Source: Pelomonas sp. SE-A7 (lineage in GTDB: Bacteria; Pseudomonadota; Gammaproteobacteria; Burkholderiales; Burkholderiaceae_C). From it: a DNA stretch of 64,000 nt. The notes under the pieces were generated by a model. That model did no database searches. It was not told the origin of the DNA and saw only the letters and a program-made list of their open reading frames with translations. Positions 15,455-26,528 of the stretch are shown here, piece by piece. The translations under genes were made by a program, and so were the position numbers. The stretch covers positions 186,001 to 250,000 of the forward strand of contig NZ_JAUASW010000001.1 of the NCBI RefSeq assembly GCF_030345705.1. Direction: 5' to 3'. How positions within the stretch are numbered: the first letter of the stretch is position 1; each line of letters starts with the position of its first letter.

Positions 15455-17068
15455 ATGGCCACCACCGCACATGTAGACAGCTTTGCGCGCGACCACCTGC
15501 CACCGCGCGATCAATGGCCGGAGCTGGTGTTCGAGCTGCCCGAGCTGCAGTTCCCGCCGCAGCTGAACTGCAGCCACGAGCTGCTGGACCGCTGGGTCGA
15601 GCAAGGGCAGGGCGGCCGGCTCTGCATCCAGGGCGCCGGCGTGCGCTGGAGCTATGCGGAGCTGCAGGCCGAGGCCAATCGCATCGCTCATGTCCTGGTC
15701 GAAGACCTGGGCGTAAAGCCCGGCAATCGCGTGCTGTTGCGCGGCGCCAACTCGCCCATGCTGGCAGCCTGCTGGTTCGCGGTGATGAAGGTCGGCGCCA
15801 TTGCCGTGGCCACCATGCCCCTGCTGCGCGCCAAGGAGCTGGGCCAGGTGATACAGAAGGCCGAGGTCAGCCATGCACTATGCGATGCGCGGCTGGCCGA
15901 GGAGCTGTCGCTGGCCCAGGTCCAGTGCCCCACGCTGAAGACCGTCTGCAACTACATGAGCGAGGCGGCCGACGGTCTCGAAGCCCGGGCTCGAGCCAAG
16001 AGCCCGGTGTTCGCCAACGTGGACACCGCGGCCGACGACTGCTGCATCATCGCCTTCACCTCGGGCACGACCGGCCAGCCCAAGGGCACCATGCATTTCC
16101 ATCGCGACGTGATCGCGATCTGCCGCTGCTGGCCGCCACATTGCCTGCGCGCCACGGCCGACGACGTCTTCATCGGCAGCCCGCCGCTGGCTTTTACCTT
16201 TGGCCTGGGCGGTCTCGTGCTGTTTCCGATGAGCGTGGGCGCCTCCACCGTGCTGCTGGAGAAGGCGGCGCCAGATCTGCTGCTGCCTGCCATCGCGCAG
16301 TACCGGGCCACGGTCTGCTTCACCGCGCCGACTTCGTATCGGGCCATGGCGCCGCTGGTCGGTCAGCATGACCTCAGCAGCCTGCGCAAATGCGTCAGCG
16401 CCGGCGAGGCCCTGCCGGCGGCCACGCGCCAGCTGTGGAAGGACGTGACCGGCCTCGAGATGATCGACGGCATAGGCGCGACCGAGCTCTTGCACATCTT
16501 CATCTCGCACACCGAGGAGACGGCCCGGGCCGGCGCCACCGGCCTGCCGGTGCCGGGCTACCAGGCCTGTGTGCTGGACGATGAGGGCCAGGTCTTGCCG
16601 CGTTGCCAGGTGGGCCGCCTGGCGGTCAAGGGCCCGACCGGCTGCCGCTACCTGGCCGACGACCGCCAGCGCAACTATGTGCTGAACGGCTGGAACCTGA
16701 CCGGCGATTCCTACCTGGTGGACGAGGACGGCTACTTCATCTACCAGGCCCGCACCGACGACATGATCATCTCGGGCGGCTACAACATCGCCGGACCCGA
16801 GGTCGAGAGCGCGCTGCTGGCCCATCCGGCCGTGGCCGAATGCGGCGTGATCGGCGAGGCCGACGAGGAGCGCGGCCAGATCGTCAAGGCCTTCGTGGTG
16901 CTGCGTGCCGGCCATGAGGCCGGGCCTGATCTGGTCAAGGAGCTGCAGGCCTTCGTCAAGGCGAACATCGCCCCGTACAAATACCCTCGTGCGATAGAGT
17001 TCCGCGCCACCCTGCCGCGCACCGAGACCGGCAAGCTGCAACGCTTCCGTCTGCGCCAAACCCCCTGA
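15455..17068 (+). CDS. abmG: 2-aminobenzoate-CoA ligase (AMP-forming)
   Basis: About 537 residues of the ANL superfamily, benzoate-CoA-ligase branch. The AMP/phosphate loop is FTSGTTGQPKG (about 201-211); other marks are GIGATELLHIFISH (A5), YLVDEDGYFIYQARTDDMI (A7/A8), GGYNIAGPEVE and the C-terminal lysine in PRTETGKLQRFRLR. It activates anthranilate to 2-aminobenzoyl-CoA, the substrate of the monooxygenase/reductase upstream. An alternative GTG lies 9 bases before the chosen ATG. It follows the acyl-CoA dehydrogenase gene by 11 bases. Confidence 0.9.
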   Translation: MATTAHVDSFARDHLPPRDQWPELVFELPELQFPPQLNCSHELLDRWVEQGQGGRLCIQGAGVRWSYAELQAEANRIAHVLVEDLGVKPGNRVLLRGANSPMLAACWFAVMKVGAIAVATMPLLRAKELGQVIQKAEVSHALCDARLAEELSLAQVQCPTLKTVCNYMSEAADGLEARARAKSPVFANVDTAADDCCIIAFTSGTTGQPKGTMHFHRDVIAICRCWPPHCLRATADDVFIGSPPLAFTFGLGGLVLFPMSVGASTVLLEKAAPDLLLPAIAQYRATVCFTAPTSYRAMAPLVGQHDLSSLRKCVSAGEALPAATRQLWKDVTGLEMIDGIGATELLHIFISHTEETARAGATGLPVPGYQACVLDDEGQVLPRCQVGRLAVKGPTGCRYLADDRQRNYVLNGWNLTGDSYLVDEDGYFIYQARTDDMIISGGYNIAGPEVESALLAHPAVAECGVIGEADEERGQIVKAFVVLRAGHEAGPDLVKELQAFVKANIAPYKYPRAIEFRATLPRTETGKLQRFRLRQTP

Positions 17069-17086
17069 GACATGGAGAAGAGAACG

Positions 17087-18262
17087 ATGAGGAAGACGAT
17101 TCTCTGCGCCGCCCTGGCGCTGCTGGCCGCCACGCCCTTGATGGCCGCCGACAAGGTCAAGGTCGGCCTGCTGACCACGCTGTCCGGCGCCGGTGCCGGC
17201 CTCGGCGTGGACATCCGCGACGGCTTCCTGCTGGGCCTCAAGCACAGCGGCGGCAAGCTGGGCGGCGTGCCCATCGAGCTGGTCACGGCCGACGACCAGC
17301 AGAACCCCGAGGTGGCCAAGCAGACCGCCGAACGACTGCTCAAGCGCGACAAGGTCGACCTGATGACCGGCATCGTGTTCTCCAACGTGATGCTGGCCGT
17401 GGGTCCGACGGTGTTCGACGCCAAGGTGCCCTACATCAGCGCCAACGCCGGCCCCTCGCAGTACGCCGGCGAGCAGTGCAACCCGTACTTCTTCAACGTG
17501 GCCTGGCAGAACGACAACCTGCACGAGGCCGTGGGCAAGACGGTGCTGGAGAAGGGCTTCAAGAAGCTCGTGGTGCTGGCGCCCAACTACCCAGCCGGCA
17601 AGGACGCGATCACCGGCTTCAAGCGCTTCTACAAGGGCCCGAACGCGGTCATCGCCGACGAGATCTACACCAAGCTCGGCCAGCTGGACTATGCGGCCGA
17701 GCTGGCCCAGGCGCGTGCCGCCAAGCCCGATGCCATGTACATCTTTCTGCCGGGCGGCATGGGCATCAGCTTCATCAAGCAGTTCGTCGGCGCCGGCCTG
17801 TCCAAGGACATCACGCTGTTCGGCCCGGGCTTCTCGGCCGACGAGGACGTGATACGCGCCGTGGGCGACCCGATGCTGGGCATGTTCAACAGCTCGCATT
17901 GGGCCCATGACATGGACAACACGGCCAACCGAAAATTCGTCGCCGACTTCAAGGCCGAGTACGGCCGCCTGCCTTCGCTGTATGCCAGCCAGGGCTATGA
18001 CGCGGCGCGGCTGATGGACGGCGCGGTCAAGGACGTCAAGGGCAAGGTCGAGGACAAGGCGGCCCTGCTGAAGGCGCTGAAGGCGGCACGGTTCGACTCG
18101 GTGCGCGGCGACTTCCGCTTCAACAACAACCAGTACCCGATCCAGGACTACTACCTGCGCGTGATCACCAAGAACACGGCCAACCAGGTGACCAACCGGA
18201 CGCTGTACAAGATCTTCAGCCAGCATGCGGATGCCTATGCGGCCAGCTGCAAGATGAAGTGA
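17087..18262 (+). CDS. Branched-chain-type ABC transporter substrate-binding protein
   Basis: 391 residues. A Sec signal peptide (KTILCAALALLAATPLMAA) leads into a LivK/type I periplasmic-binding fold (VKVGLLTTLSGAGAGLG, ELVTADDQQNPEVAKQTAERLL, VPYISANAGPSQYAG). GGAGAAGAG 4-13 bases upstream selects the ATG at 17087 over the one at 17072. It lies in the anthranilate operon just after the CoA ligase, so the ligand is probably anthranilate, kynurenine or another aromatic acid rather than leucine; that is inference from context. Confidence 0.9.
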   Translation: MRKTILCAALALLAATPLMAADKVKVGLLTTLSGAGAGLGVDIRDGFLLGLKHSGGKLGGVPIELVTADDQQNPEVAKQTAERLLKRDKVDLMTGIVFSNVMLAVGPTVFDAKVPYISANAGPSQYAGEQCNPYFFNVAWQNDNLHEAVGKTVLEKGFKKLVVLAPNYPAGKDAITGFKRFYKGPNAVIADEIYTKLGQLDYAAELAQARAAKPDAMYIFLPGGMGISFIKQFVGAGLSKDITLFGPGFSADEDVIRAVGDPMLGMFNSSHWAHDMDNTANRKFVADFKAEYGRLPSLYASQGYDAARLMDGAVKDVKGKVEDKAALLKALKAARFDSVRGDFRFNNNQYPIQDYYLRVITKNTANQVTNRTLYKIFSQHADAYAASCKMK

Positions 18263-18285
18263 TGAAGAAGATGCGGGGCTGAGGC

Positions 18286-19209
18286 TTGGACTGGATCCTC
18301 GTCACCGAGCAGCTGCTCAACGGCCTGCAGTTCGGCCTGATGCTGTTCCTGCTGGCCGCCGGGCTGACCCTGGTGTTCGGCATCATGGACATGATCAACC
18401 TGGCCCATGGATCGCTCTACATGGTCGGCGCCTATCTGGCCGCTGCCGTGCTCGCGGCCGGTGGTGGTTTCGTGGCCGCGGTCGTGGCCGCGATGCTGGG
18501 CACGGCCCTGCTGGGCATGCTGCTTGAGTGGAGCCTGCTGCGGCGGCTCTACCAGCGCGACCACCTGTCGCAAGTGCTGGCCACCTTCGCGCTGATCCTG
18601 ATCCTGAACGAGGGCGTGCGCATGGTCTGGGGCGAACAGCCGCTGATGCTGAACACGCCGGCGGCGCTGTCCGGTCCGGTCGAGCTGCTGCCCGGCCTGC
18701 TGTATCCCAGCTATCGACTGCTGATCATCGGCGTCGGCCTGGCCGTGGCGCTGGGCCTGTGGCTGGGCGTGACGCGGACCCGCATTGGCATGTGGGTGAG
18801 GGCCGGCGCCTCGAACCGGCCCATGGCGATGGCCCTGGGCGTCGATACGCGGAGGCTGTTCACGCTGGTGTTCGGACTTGGCGCCGCGCTGTGCGCGCTG
18901 GCCGGCTCGCTGCTGGGGCCGCTGCTGGCGGTGCAGGTCGGCATGGGCGAGAGCATCCTGATCCTGGCCTTCGTCGTCATCGTCATCGGCGGCATTGGCT
19001 CGATACGCGGCGCCCTGGTGGGTTCGCTGCTGGTCGGCCTGGTCGATACCGCCAGCCGCACCTTGCTGCCCATGCTGCTGCGCCAATTGGCGACGCCGGA
19101 GGTGGCTTCCAACGTCGGGCCGGCGCTCGCCTCGATGCTGATCTATCTGCTGATGGCGGCCGTGCTGTTCTGGAAGCCTCAGGGACTCTTCCCCGCCAGG
19201 AGTGGTTGA
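18286..19209 (+). CDS. Branched-chain-type ABC transporter permease (LivH-like)
   Basis: 307 residues with a TTG start (LDWILVTEQLLNGLQFG) preceded by GGGGCTGAGG; the upstream ATGs at 18262-18271 are out of this frame and end in a stop after a few codons. It is hydrophobic with about eight membrane segments and the LivH-type signature GLTLVFGIMDMINLAHGSLYMVGAYL. It forms the inner-membrane channel with the LivM-like protein encoded immediately downstream with no gap. Confidence 0.9.
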   Translation: MDWILVTEQLLNGLQFGLMLFLLAAGLTLVFGIMDMINLAHGSLYMVGAYLAAAVLAAGGGFVAAVVAAMLGTALLGMLLEWSLLRRLYQRDHLSQVLATFALILILNEGVRMVWGEQPLMLNTPAALSGPVELLPGLLYPSYRLLIIGVGLAVALGLWLGVTRTRIGMWVRAGASNRPMAMALGVDTRRLFTLVFGLGAALCALAGSLLGPLLAVQVGMGESILILAFVVIVIGGIGSIRGALVGSLLVGLVDTASRTLLPMLLRQLATPEVASNVGPALASMLIYLLMAAVLFWKPQGLFPARSG

Positions 19210-20169
19210 GTGACGGCCTTGTCTCTTCATCACCGCGGCCTGGGTCGCTGGAGCTGGGTTCTGCTGGCTCTGCTCGCCGCCTTGCCGCCTGCGCTGCAGG
19301 CGATGGGCCTGGAGTTCTACACCGTGGTGGCGACGCGCATCCTGGTGTTCGCCATCGCCGCCTCCAGCCTCAATCTGATCCTGGGCTTCGGCGGCCTGGT
19401 CAGCTTCGGCCATGCGGCCTATGTGGGGCTCGGGGCCTACACGGTCGGCATCCTGGCCGATGCCGGCGTGGTCTCGGCCTATGTGGCCTGGCCGGCGGCG
19501 TGCCTGGTGGCAGGTCTTGCCGCGGCCTTGATCGGCTGGATCAGCCTGCGCACCCGCGGCGTCTACTTCATCATGATCACGCTGGCCTTTGCCCAGATGT
19601 TTTATTACCTGATGGTCTCGCTGAAGGCCTATGGCGGCGACGACGGCCTGCCGCTGGCCCAGCGTTCGCAGCTCGGCTTCGGCCTGGACCTCAAGGACGA
19701 CGCCCAGCTGTACTGGACAGCGCTGCTGATCGCGGCCCTGGTGCTGGCCGGCTTGAAGCGCCTGCTCAACAGTCCCTTCGGCTGGCTGCTGCAGGGCCAG
19801 CGCGAGAACGAGACCCGCATGAACGCCCTGGGCGCGCCGGTGCGTGCCGTGCAGTGGCAGGCCTTCGTGCTGGCCGGCGCCATCGCCGGCCTGGCGGGCG
19901 CACTGCTGGCCAATCTGGGCGGACTGGTCACGCCGCAGCTTTTGCACTGGTCGCAGTCGGGCCAGCTGATGGTGATGGTCATCATCGGCGGCGCCGGCGC
20001 GCTGTGGGGCGGGGCCCTGGGCGCGGCCGTGCTGCTGCTGCTGGAGGAGCTGCTGTCCAGCTACACCATCCACTGGCAGATGGGCCTGGGCCTGCTGCTG
20101 CTGGCCGTCGTGCTGTTCGCGCCGCGCGGTGTGGCCGGTCTCTGGGCCCGCAGGAGTTCGAATGGCTGA
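19210..20169 (+). CDS. Branched-chain-type ABC transporter permease (LivM-like)
   Basis: 319 residues, GTG start directly abutting the LivH-like stop. Membrane protein with the LivM pattern SLNLILGFGGLVSFGHAAYVGLGAYT, LRTRGVYFIMITLAFAQMFYY and GQRENETRMNALG, the cytoplasmic loop that couples to the ATPases. It ends 8 bases inside the LivG-like gene. It is the second half of the heterodimeric permease in the anthranilate operon. Confidence 0.9.
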   Translation: MTALSLHHRGLGRWSWVLLALLAALPPALQAMGLEFYTVVATRILVFAIAASSLNLILGFGGLVSFGHAAYVGLGAYTVGILADAGVVSAYVAWPAACLVAGLAAALIGWISLRTRGVYFIMITLAFAQMFYYLMVSLKAYGGDDGLPLAQRSQLGFGLDLKDDAQLYWTALLIAALVLAGLKRLLNSPFGWLLQGQRENETRMNALGAPVRAVQWQAFVLAGAIAGLAGALLANLGGLVTPQLLHWSQSGQLMVMVIIGGAGALWGGALGAAVLLLLEELLSSYTIHWQMGLGLLLLAVVLFAPRGVAGLWARRSSNG

Positions 20170-20907
20170 GCCGCTCCTGCAGGTCCAGGGCCTGGTCAAG
20201 CGCTTCGGCGCCCTGGTCGCCACCGACCAGGCCTCGTTCGAGGTGAACGAAGGCGAGCTGCATGCCTTGATAGGCCCCAACGGCGCGGGCAAGACCACGC
20301 TGATCCACCAGCTCTCGGGCGCGCTGATGCCCGACGCCGGCTCGGTGCGCTTTGCCGGGCAAGACCTGACCCGCGCCGACATGGCCGCCCATGTCAAGGC
20401 CGGCCTGACCCGCTCCTACCAGATCACCAGCATCTTCAAGCGCCTGACGGTGCTCGACAACCTGCGCCTCGCGCTGCAAGCGCGCCGCGGTGCCCGCTGG
20501 TTCGGCGTGGCCGAGCGCGATGCCGGCCTGCGCGAGGAGGCCGAGGCCTTGCTGATTCGGGTAGGCCTGGCTCCGCAAGCTGGCGCGATGGCCGGCGTGT
20601 TGGCCCATGGCGAGCAGCGTCAATTGGAACTGGCGCTGGCCTTGGCAACGAAGCCCCGCCTGCTGCTGCTTGACGAGCCCATGGCCGGCATGGGGCCGGA
20701 GGAGGGCGAGCAGATGGTCGAGCTGCTGCTGGCGCTCAAGGGCCGCTTCACCGTGCTGCTGGTGGAACACGACATGGACGCGGTGTTCCGTCTGGCCGAC
20801 CGCATCTCCACCCTGGTGGCCGGCCGCGTGATCGCCACGGGCTCGCCGGACGAGATCCGCAATCATCCCGAGGTCAAGGCGGCCTACCTGGGCGACGAGG
20901 TCCACGC

Positions 20908-20911
<4 letters not shown>
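20162..20911 (+). CDS. Branched-chain-type ABC transporter ATPase (LivG-like)
   Basis: 249 residues. Walker A is GPNGAGKTT, Walker B LLLLDEP and the H-loop VEHD (LLVEHDMDAVF). The signature region reads LAHGEQRQLELALAL, where LAHGEQ replaces LSGGQ, a common LivG variant. LivG traits include GLTRSYQITSIFKRLTVLDNL. The start overlaps the LivM-like gene by 8 bases and the end overlaps the LivF-like gene by 4. Confidence 0.92.
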
Positions 20912-21615
<704 letters not shown>

Positions 21616-21619
21616 AGAG

Positions 21620-22042
21620 ATGAACTTCGTCTACGAACGACGCGAGCCAGTCCGCTTCGGCCACTGCGATCCGGCCGGCATCGTCTTCTATCCGCGCTAT
21701 TTCGAGATGCTCAATGCCGTGATCGAAGACTGGATCAGCCAGGGCCTGGGCATTGCCTACGCCGAGCTGCTGGGGCCTCGCCGCGTCGGGCTGCCGACGG
21801 TCAGCTTGAACACCGAGTTCAAGCGCATCAGCCGCATGGGCGATGAGCTGGTCCAGCGCATCGCCATTCAGCGTCTCGGCCGCACCTCGCTGACGCTGCG
21901 TGTCGAGTTCAGCAGTGATGACGGCCTGCGCGTCGGCTTCGACCAGGTGCTGGTCTGCACCTCGCTGGAGACGCACCAGGCACAAGAATTTCCCGCCGAC
22001 CTGCGCGCCGCGCTGGAACGGGCGCAAGGAGTGAACGAATGA
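21620..22042 (+). CDS. Acyl-CoA thioesterase, 4-hydroxybenzoyl-CoA thioesterase-like hotdog
   Basis: 140 residues. Hotdog fold with the DPAGIVFYPRYFEML motif whose Asp (HCDPAG) is the catalytic residue in the Pseudomonas 4-hydroxybenzoyl-CoA thioesterase type. It probably releases CoA from stalled 2-aminobenzoyl-CoA or a downstream thioester, a safety valve that avoids CoA trapping; this is inference. GAAGAG precedes the ATG at 21620, and the stop overlaps the next gene by 4 bases. Confidence 0.85.
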   Translation: MNFVYERREPVRFGHCDPAGIVFYPRYFEMLNAVIEDWISQGLGIAYAELLGPRRVGLPTVSLNTEFKRISRMGDELVQRIAIQRLGRTSLTLRVEFSSDDGLRVGFDQVLVCTSLETHQAQEFPADLRAALERAQGVNE

Positions 22043-22449
22043 CCACCACAAGCAAGCAGATTCTTCAGCCCGCGAGCTGGGTCGCGCCGCGCGGCTATGC
22101 CAATGCCGTGGCCGCTACCGGCCGCCAGGTCTTCGTGGCCGGCCAGATCGGTTGGAACGGCCAGTGCCAGTTCGAGAGCGACGATTTCGTCGCCCAGGTC
22201 CGCCTGGCCCTGCTGAACATCAAGGCCCTGCTGGCCGAGGCCGGTGCGAATCCTGAGCACATCACGCGCATGACCTGGTATCTGCTCGACAAGCGGGAGT
22301 ACGTCGCCCGCGGCCGCGAGGTCGGCCAGGTCTACCGCGAGGTGCTTGGCCGCGAATACGGCATTGCCATGACGGCTGTGCAGGTGGCGGGCCTGATCGA
22401 GGACCGCGCCAAGGTCGAGATCGAGGTCACCGCGGTGATCCCGCAATAA
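22039..22449 (+). CDS. RidA/YjgF-family protein (putative enamine/imine deaminase)
   Basis: 136 residues with the RidA fold: GYANAVAATGRQVFVAGQIGWN, QVRLALLNIKALLAEAGANPEHITRMTWYL, and a C-terminal VEIEVTAVIP. Canonical RidA has an Arg in the last motif (IEIEAIA, with R about 105); here the corresponding region reads MTAVQVAGLIEDRAKVEIE, so it belongs to a divergent subgroup. RidA proteins hydrolyse enamines/imines to ketones and ammonia. The product of the monooxygenase/reductase is an enamine-like 2-amino-5-oxocyclohexene, so a role in removing its amino group is attractive but unproven. Confidence 0.87.
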   Translation: MTTTSKQILQPASWVAPRGYANAVAATGRQVFVAGQIGWNGQCQFESDDFVAQVRLALLNIKALLAEAGANPEHITRMTWYLLDKREYVARGREVGQVYREVLGREYGIAMTAVQVAGLIEDRAKVEIEVTAVIPQ

Positions 22450-22481
22450 TGGCCGCCATCCCGCATCAATAGAGACAAGAC

Positions 22482-23678
<1,197 letters not shown>

Positions 23679-23683
23679 CGGCC

Positions 23684-24547
23684 ATGGATGGCGGCATCGC
23701 CATCATCGGCTGTGGCCGCCTCGGCCAGACCCTGGCCCGCGCCTTCGACGCCGCGGGCCAGTCTGTTTCTGCGCTGGGCAGCCGAAGGCCGGAGCAGGCC
23801 GAGGCGCTGGCGTCGCGCTTGACTGCCTGCCGTGCGCTGCCGGCACAGGACGCTGCGGCGCGCGCTTCTCTCGTGTTCCTGTGCGTGCCCGACGACGCGA
23901 TCCGCTCGCAGTGCGAGGCGCTTGCCTGGCGGGCCGACCAGGCCGTCGTGCATTGCAGCGGCGCTACCGACCTGAGCGCGCTTGAAGCGGCGAGGGCGGC
24001 CGGTGCGGCCGTCGGCGGCTTTCATCCGCTGCAGATCTTTTCAGACCCCGAGCTGGCCCTGCAGCGTCTGCCGGGTTGCAGCGTCGGTATCGAGGCCAGT
24101 AGCGCGGAGCTGCGTCAAAGGCTGAAGGACCTGGCCTTGCGCCTGAGCCTGCAGCCGCTGGACCTGAAGCCCGGGCAGCGCGCCGCGTATCACGGCGCTG
24201 CCAGCTATGCCGCCAGCTTTCTGCTGTCCATGCTGGACGAGTCCCGCCAGATCTGGGGCGAGACCCTGGGCCTGACCCCCGAGCAAACCCTGAAGGCCCT
24301 GCTGCCGCTGGCTCGCTCCACGCTGGAAGCGGCCGAGCGCCGTGGCCTGGCAGGGGCCCAGGCCGGGCCGATCTCGCGCGGCGATGCCGGCGTTGTGGCC
24401 GAGCACCTGCGGGCCCTGGATGCGCTGGGCGGTGAGCATGGGCGCTTGTACCGGGAGTTCTCGCGCCGGCAGCTGGAGCTGGCGGCGCAGTCCGGCCGGC
24501 TGAGTCCGACCCAGCTGGAGCGGCTGCGCCTGCTGCTGGCGTCTTGA
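23684..24547 (+). CDS. DUF2520/Rossmann-like NAD(P)-binding protein
   Basis: 287 residues. The N-terminus IAIIGCGRLGQTLARAF is a GxGxxG-type dinucleotide-binding start. FLCVPDDAIRSQCE, VVHCSGATDLSALEAA and GGFHPLQIFSD are typical of the DUF2520 group, related to ketopantoate/6-phosphogluconate-type reductases. The substrate is unknown. It begins 5 bases after gcdH and is probably the last gene of the operon. Confidence 0.85.
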   Translation: MDGGIAIIGCGRLGQTLARAFDAAGQSVSALGSRRPEQAEALASRLTACRALPAQDAAARASLVFLCVPDDAIRSQCEALAWRADQAVVHCSGATDLSALEAARAAGAAVGGFHPLQIFSDPELALQRLPGCSVGIEASSAELRQRLKDLALRLSLQPLDLKPGQRAAYHGAASYAASFLLSMLDESRQIWGETLGLTPEQTLKALLPLARSTLEAAERRGLAGAQAGPISRGDAGVVAEHLRALDALGGEHGRLYREFSRRQLELAAQSGRLSPTQLERLRLLLAS

Positions 24548-24737
24548 GCCGGCGCTTGTATCAGGGAAACATCGCTCGCTGAGCCGGTCAGGCCGGCCTA
24601 TTGTCGTTTTGTCGCATAGGGGCTTCCATTCGTCGCCCGGACTGCGAGGATGCGCGGCACCGGCACCGCGGACGGGGCAAAACCCTGTCACGCAAACAAA
24701 GCCGACCCCAGCTTCGACTCTACCGAGGAGCGTTCCC

Positions 24738-26528
24738 ATGAATTCAGCGCAAGCTGCAGCAGGACCCGAAGAGGCCGCATCGACGGCATCATCCCCCCCA
24801 GCGTCCTTCGCCCCCGTGGCCGAAGGACAGCGCATCGAGGCCCTCGATGTGGTGCGCGGCTTCGCGCTGCTGGGCATCTTCCTGATGAACATCGAATGGT
24901 TCAACCGACCGTTCTCCGCGTTCAACGACGGCATTCCGCGTGACGCCACCGGCATCGAGTGGCTGGCCAACTGGTTCGTCAATTACTTCGTGGCCGGCAA
25001 GTTCTGGACCATCTTCTCCCTGCTGTTCGGCATGGGCTTCGCGGTGATGCTGGTGCGCGCCGAGAAGGCCGGCCGCGAGTTCAAGAAGGTCTATCTGCGC
25101 CGCGTGCTGGCCCTGGGCGTGTTCGGGGCCCTGCACTACATCTTCCTTTGGGAGGGCGACATCCTGTTCAGCTACGCCGTCGGTGCGCTGGGCCTGATGA
25201 TCGTGCTGTACGGCCGGCCCTGGCCCATCTTCATTGGCATCCTCGTGGCCCTGGGCCTCGGCTTTGTGGCCAATGCGATGTTCGCCGTCATGGTCGGCCT
25301 GATTTTGACCGGACTGCTGGGCGTCTACATGCGCTCGCCCAAGAAGGTCAAAGGCATTCCGCTGTTCAGCTTCCTGCTGATGCTGATCGGCCTCTTGATG
25401 AGCATCGCCGCCGGCGTGTTCTGGGCCCTGCCTGACGGGCCGATGGAGGCCCGCCTGCCGCTGTCGGTCTTCGGTCCGATGCTCCTGATCACCGGCTGGC
25501 TGTCCTGGAAGTACTACGAGCCGGCCGAGAAGCGCAGCCTGCGCATGGCCGCCAGCATCTATGTGTTCGCCGGCCTGAGCATGACGGCCGGCTCACTGGT
25601 CCAGCATTTCTCGCCCGATCCCACGGTCGCCCCTGCCGGCAGCGAAGCCAGGCCGGCCGTGACCGCTGAGGCACCGGCTTCGGCCGTGGCTCTGGTGGCA
25701 CCTTCGGCCTCGCCGGTCCAGGCCGCGGCCTCGATGGCCAAGGCCGCCTCGGCCGCCGACAAGCCCAAGCCCCTGACCAAGGCCGAGAAGGCCGCCCAGG
25801 CCAAGAAGGACAAGGAAAAGCGCCTGAAGGAAGGCGCCGAGAACCGCGTCAAGGAAACCAAGCTCTTCACCACCGGCAGCTATTACGAGGTGATGGAACG
25901 CCGCGCCGCCCAGTTCCCGGAGAAGGCGGCCGGCGACGCCGGCTTCGCCGTGCTGCTGGTCGGCATGTTCCTGATGGGCGCCTGGTTCGTTCGCTCCGGC
26001 GTGATGGACAACACCGAGCGCCACCTGCCGCTGTTCCGCAAGATGGCCTTGTGGGGCCTGCCGGTCGGCATAGGCCTGGGCCTGGCCACCTGCTTCATCA
26101 CGGTCTCGCACACGCCGGGCAACCAGTACGACGGCTGGGGCATCGCCCATGGCCTGAGGACGCTGGGCAACCTGCCGGCCTGCCTGGGCTATGTGGGCCT
26201 GATGGTGGTGGCCCTGCACAGCAAGAGCTTCGGCTTCGTGCGCTGGCTGGCGCCGGCCGGCCGCATGGCGCTGACCAACTACCTGATGCAGTCGCTGATC
26301 TGCACGCTGTACTTCTACGGCTACGGCCTCGGCCACTGGGGCATGCCGCGCAGTGTCCAGATGCTGTTCGTGGTCGCGGTCTATGCCGGCCAGATCGCGT
26401 TCAGCCACTGGTGGCTGAGCAAATTCCGCTACGGCCCCATGGAATGGCTGTGGCGCGGCTTCACCTACCGCGAGCTGCCCAAGCTGCGCATCGCTAGCGC
26501 GACGCAGCCGGTTTCGGCGGCGGCTTGA
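24738..26528 (+). CDS. DUF418 family membrane protein (YeiB-like) with central low-complexity insert
   Basis: 596 residues. The core has about ten hydrophobic segments and DUF418 traits: RIEALDVVRGFALLGIFLMNI at 32-52, FSLLFGMGFAVML, GRMALTNYLMQSLICTLYFYG and LWRGFTYRELPKLR at the end. Between about residues 293 and 375 lies an Ala/Pro- then Lys/Glu-rich hydrophilic stretch (KAEKAAQAKKDKEKR) that ordinary DUF418 proteins lack. Function unknown; a transport role is often suggested for the family. GAGGAG is 8-13 bases before the ATG at 24738. The 3' end overlaps the convergent acylase gene by 35 bases. Confidence 0.88.
   Translation: MNSAQAAAGPEEAASTASSPPASFAPVAEGQRIEALDVVRGFALLGIFLMNIEWFNRPFSAFNDGIPRDATGIEWLANWFVNYFVAGKFWTIFSLLFGMGFAVMLVRAEKAGREFKKVYLRRVLALGVFGALHYIFLWEGDILFSYAVGALGLMIVLYGRPWPIFIGILVALGLGFVANAMFAVMVGLILTGLLGVYMRSPKKVKGIPLFSFLLMLIGLLMSIAAGVFWALPDGPMEARLPLSVFGPMLLITGWLSWKYYEPAEKRSLRMAASIYVFAGLSMTAGSLVQHFSPDPTVAPAGSEARPAVTAEAPASAVALVAPSASPVQAAASMAKAASAADKPKPLTKAEKAAQAKKDKEKRLKEGAENRVKETKLFTTGSYYEVMERRAAQFPEKAAGDAGFAVLLVGMFLMGAWFVRSGVMDNTERHLPLFRKMALWGLPVGIGLGLATCFITVSHTPGNQYDGWGIAHGLRTLGNLPACLGYVGLMVVALHSKSFGFVRWLAPAGRMALTNYLMQSLICTLYFYGYGLGHWGMPRSVQMLFVVAVYAGQIAFSHWWLSKFRYGPMEWLWRGFTYRELPKLRIASATQPVSAAA

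Noticed and set aside
15878..18226. Minus-strand open frame of about 780 codons over the CoA ligase and binding-protein genes
   Set aside because: It crosses two well-supported genes and has only complementary-strand composition.
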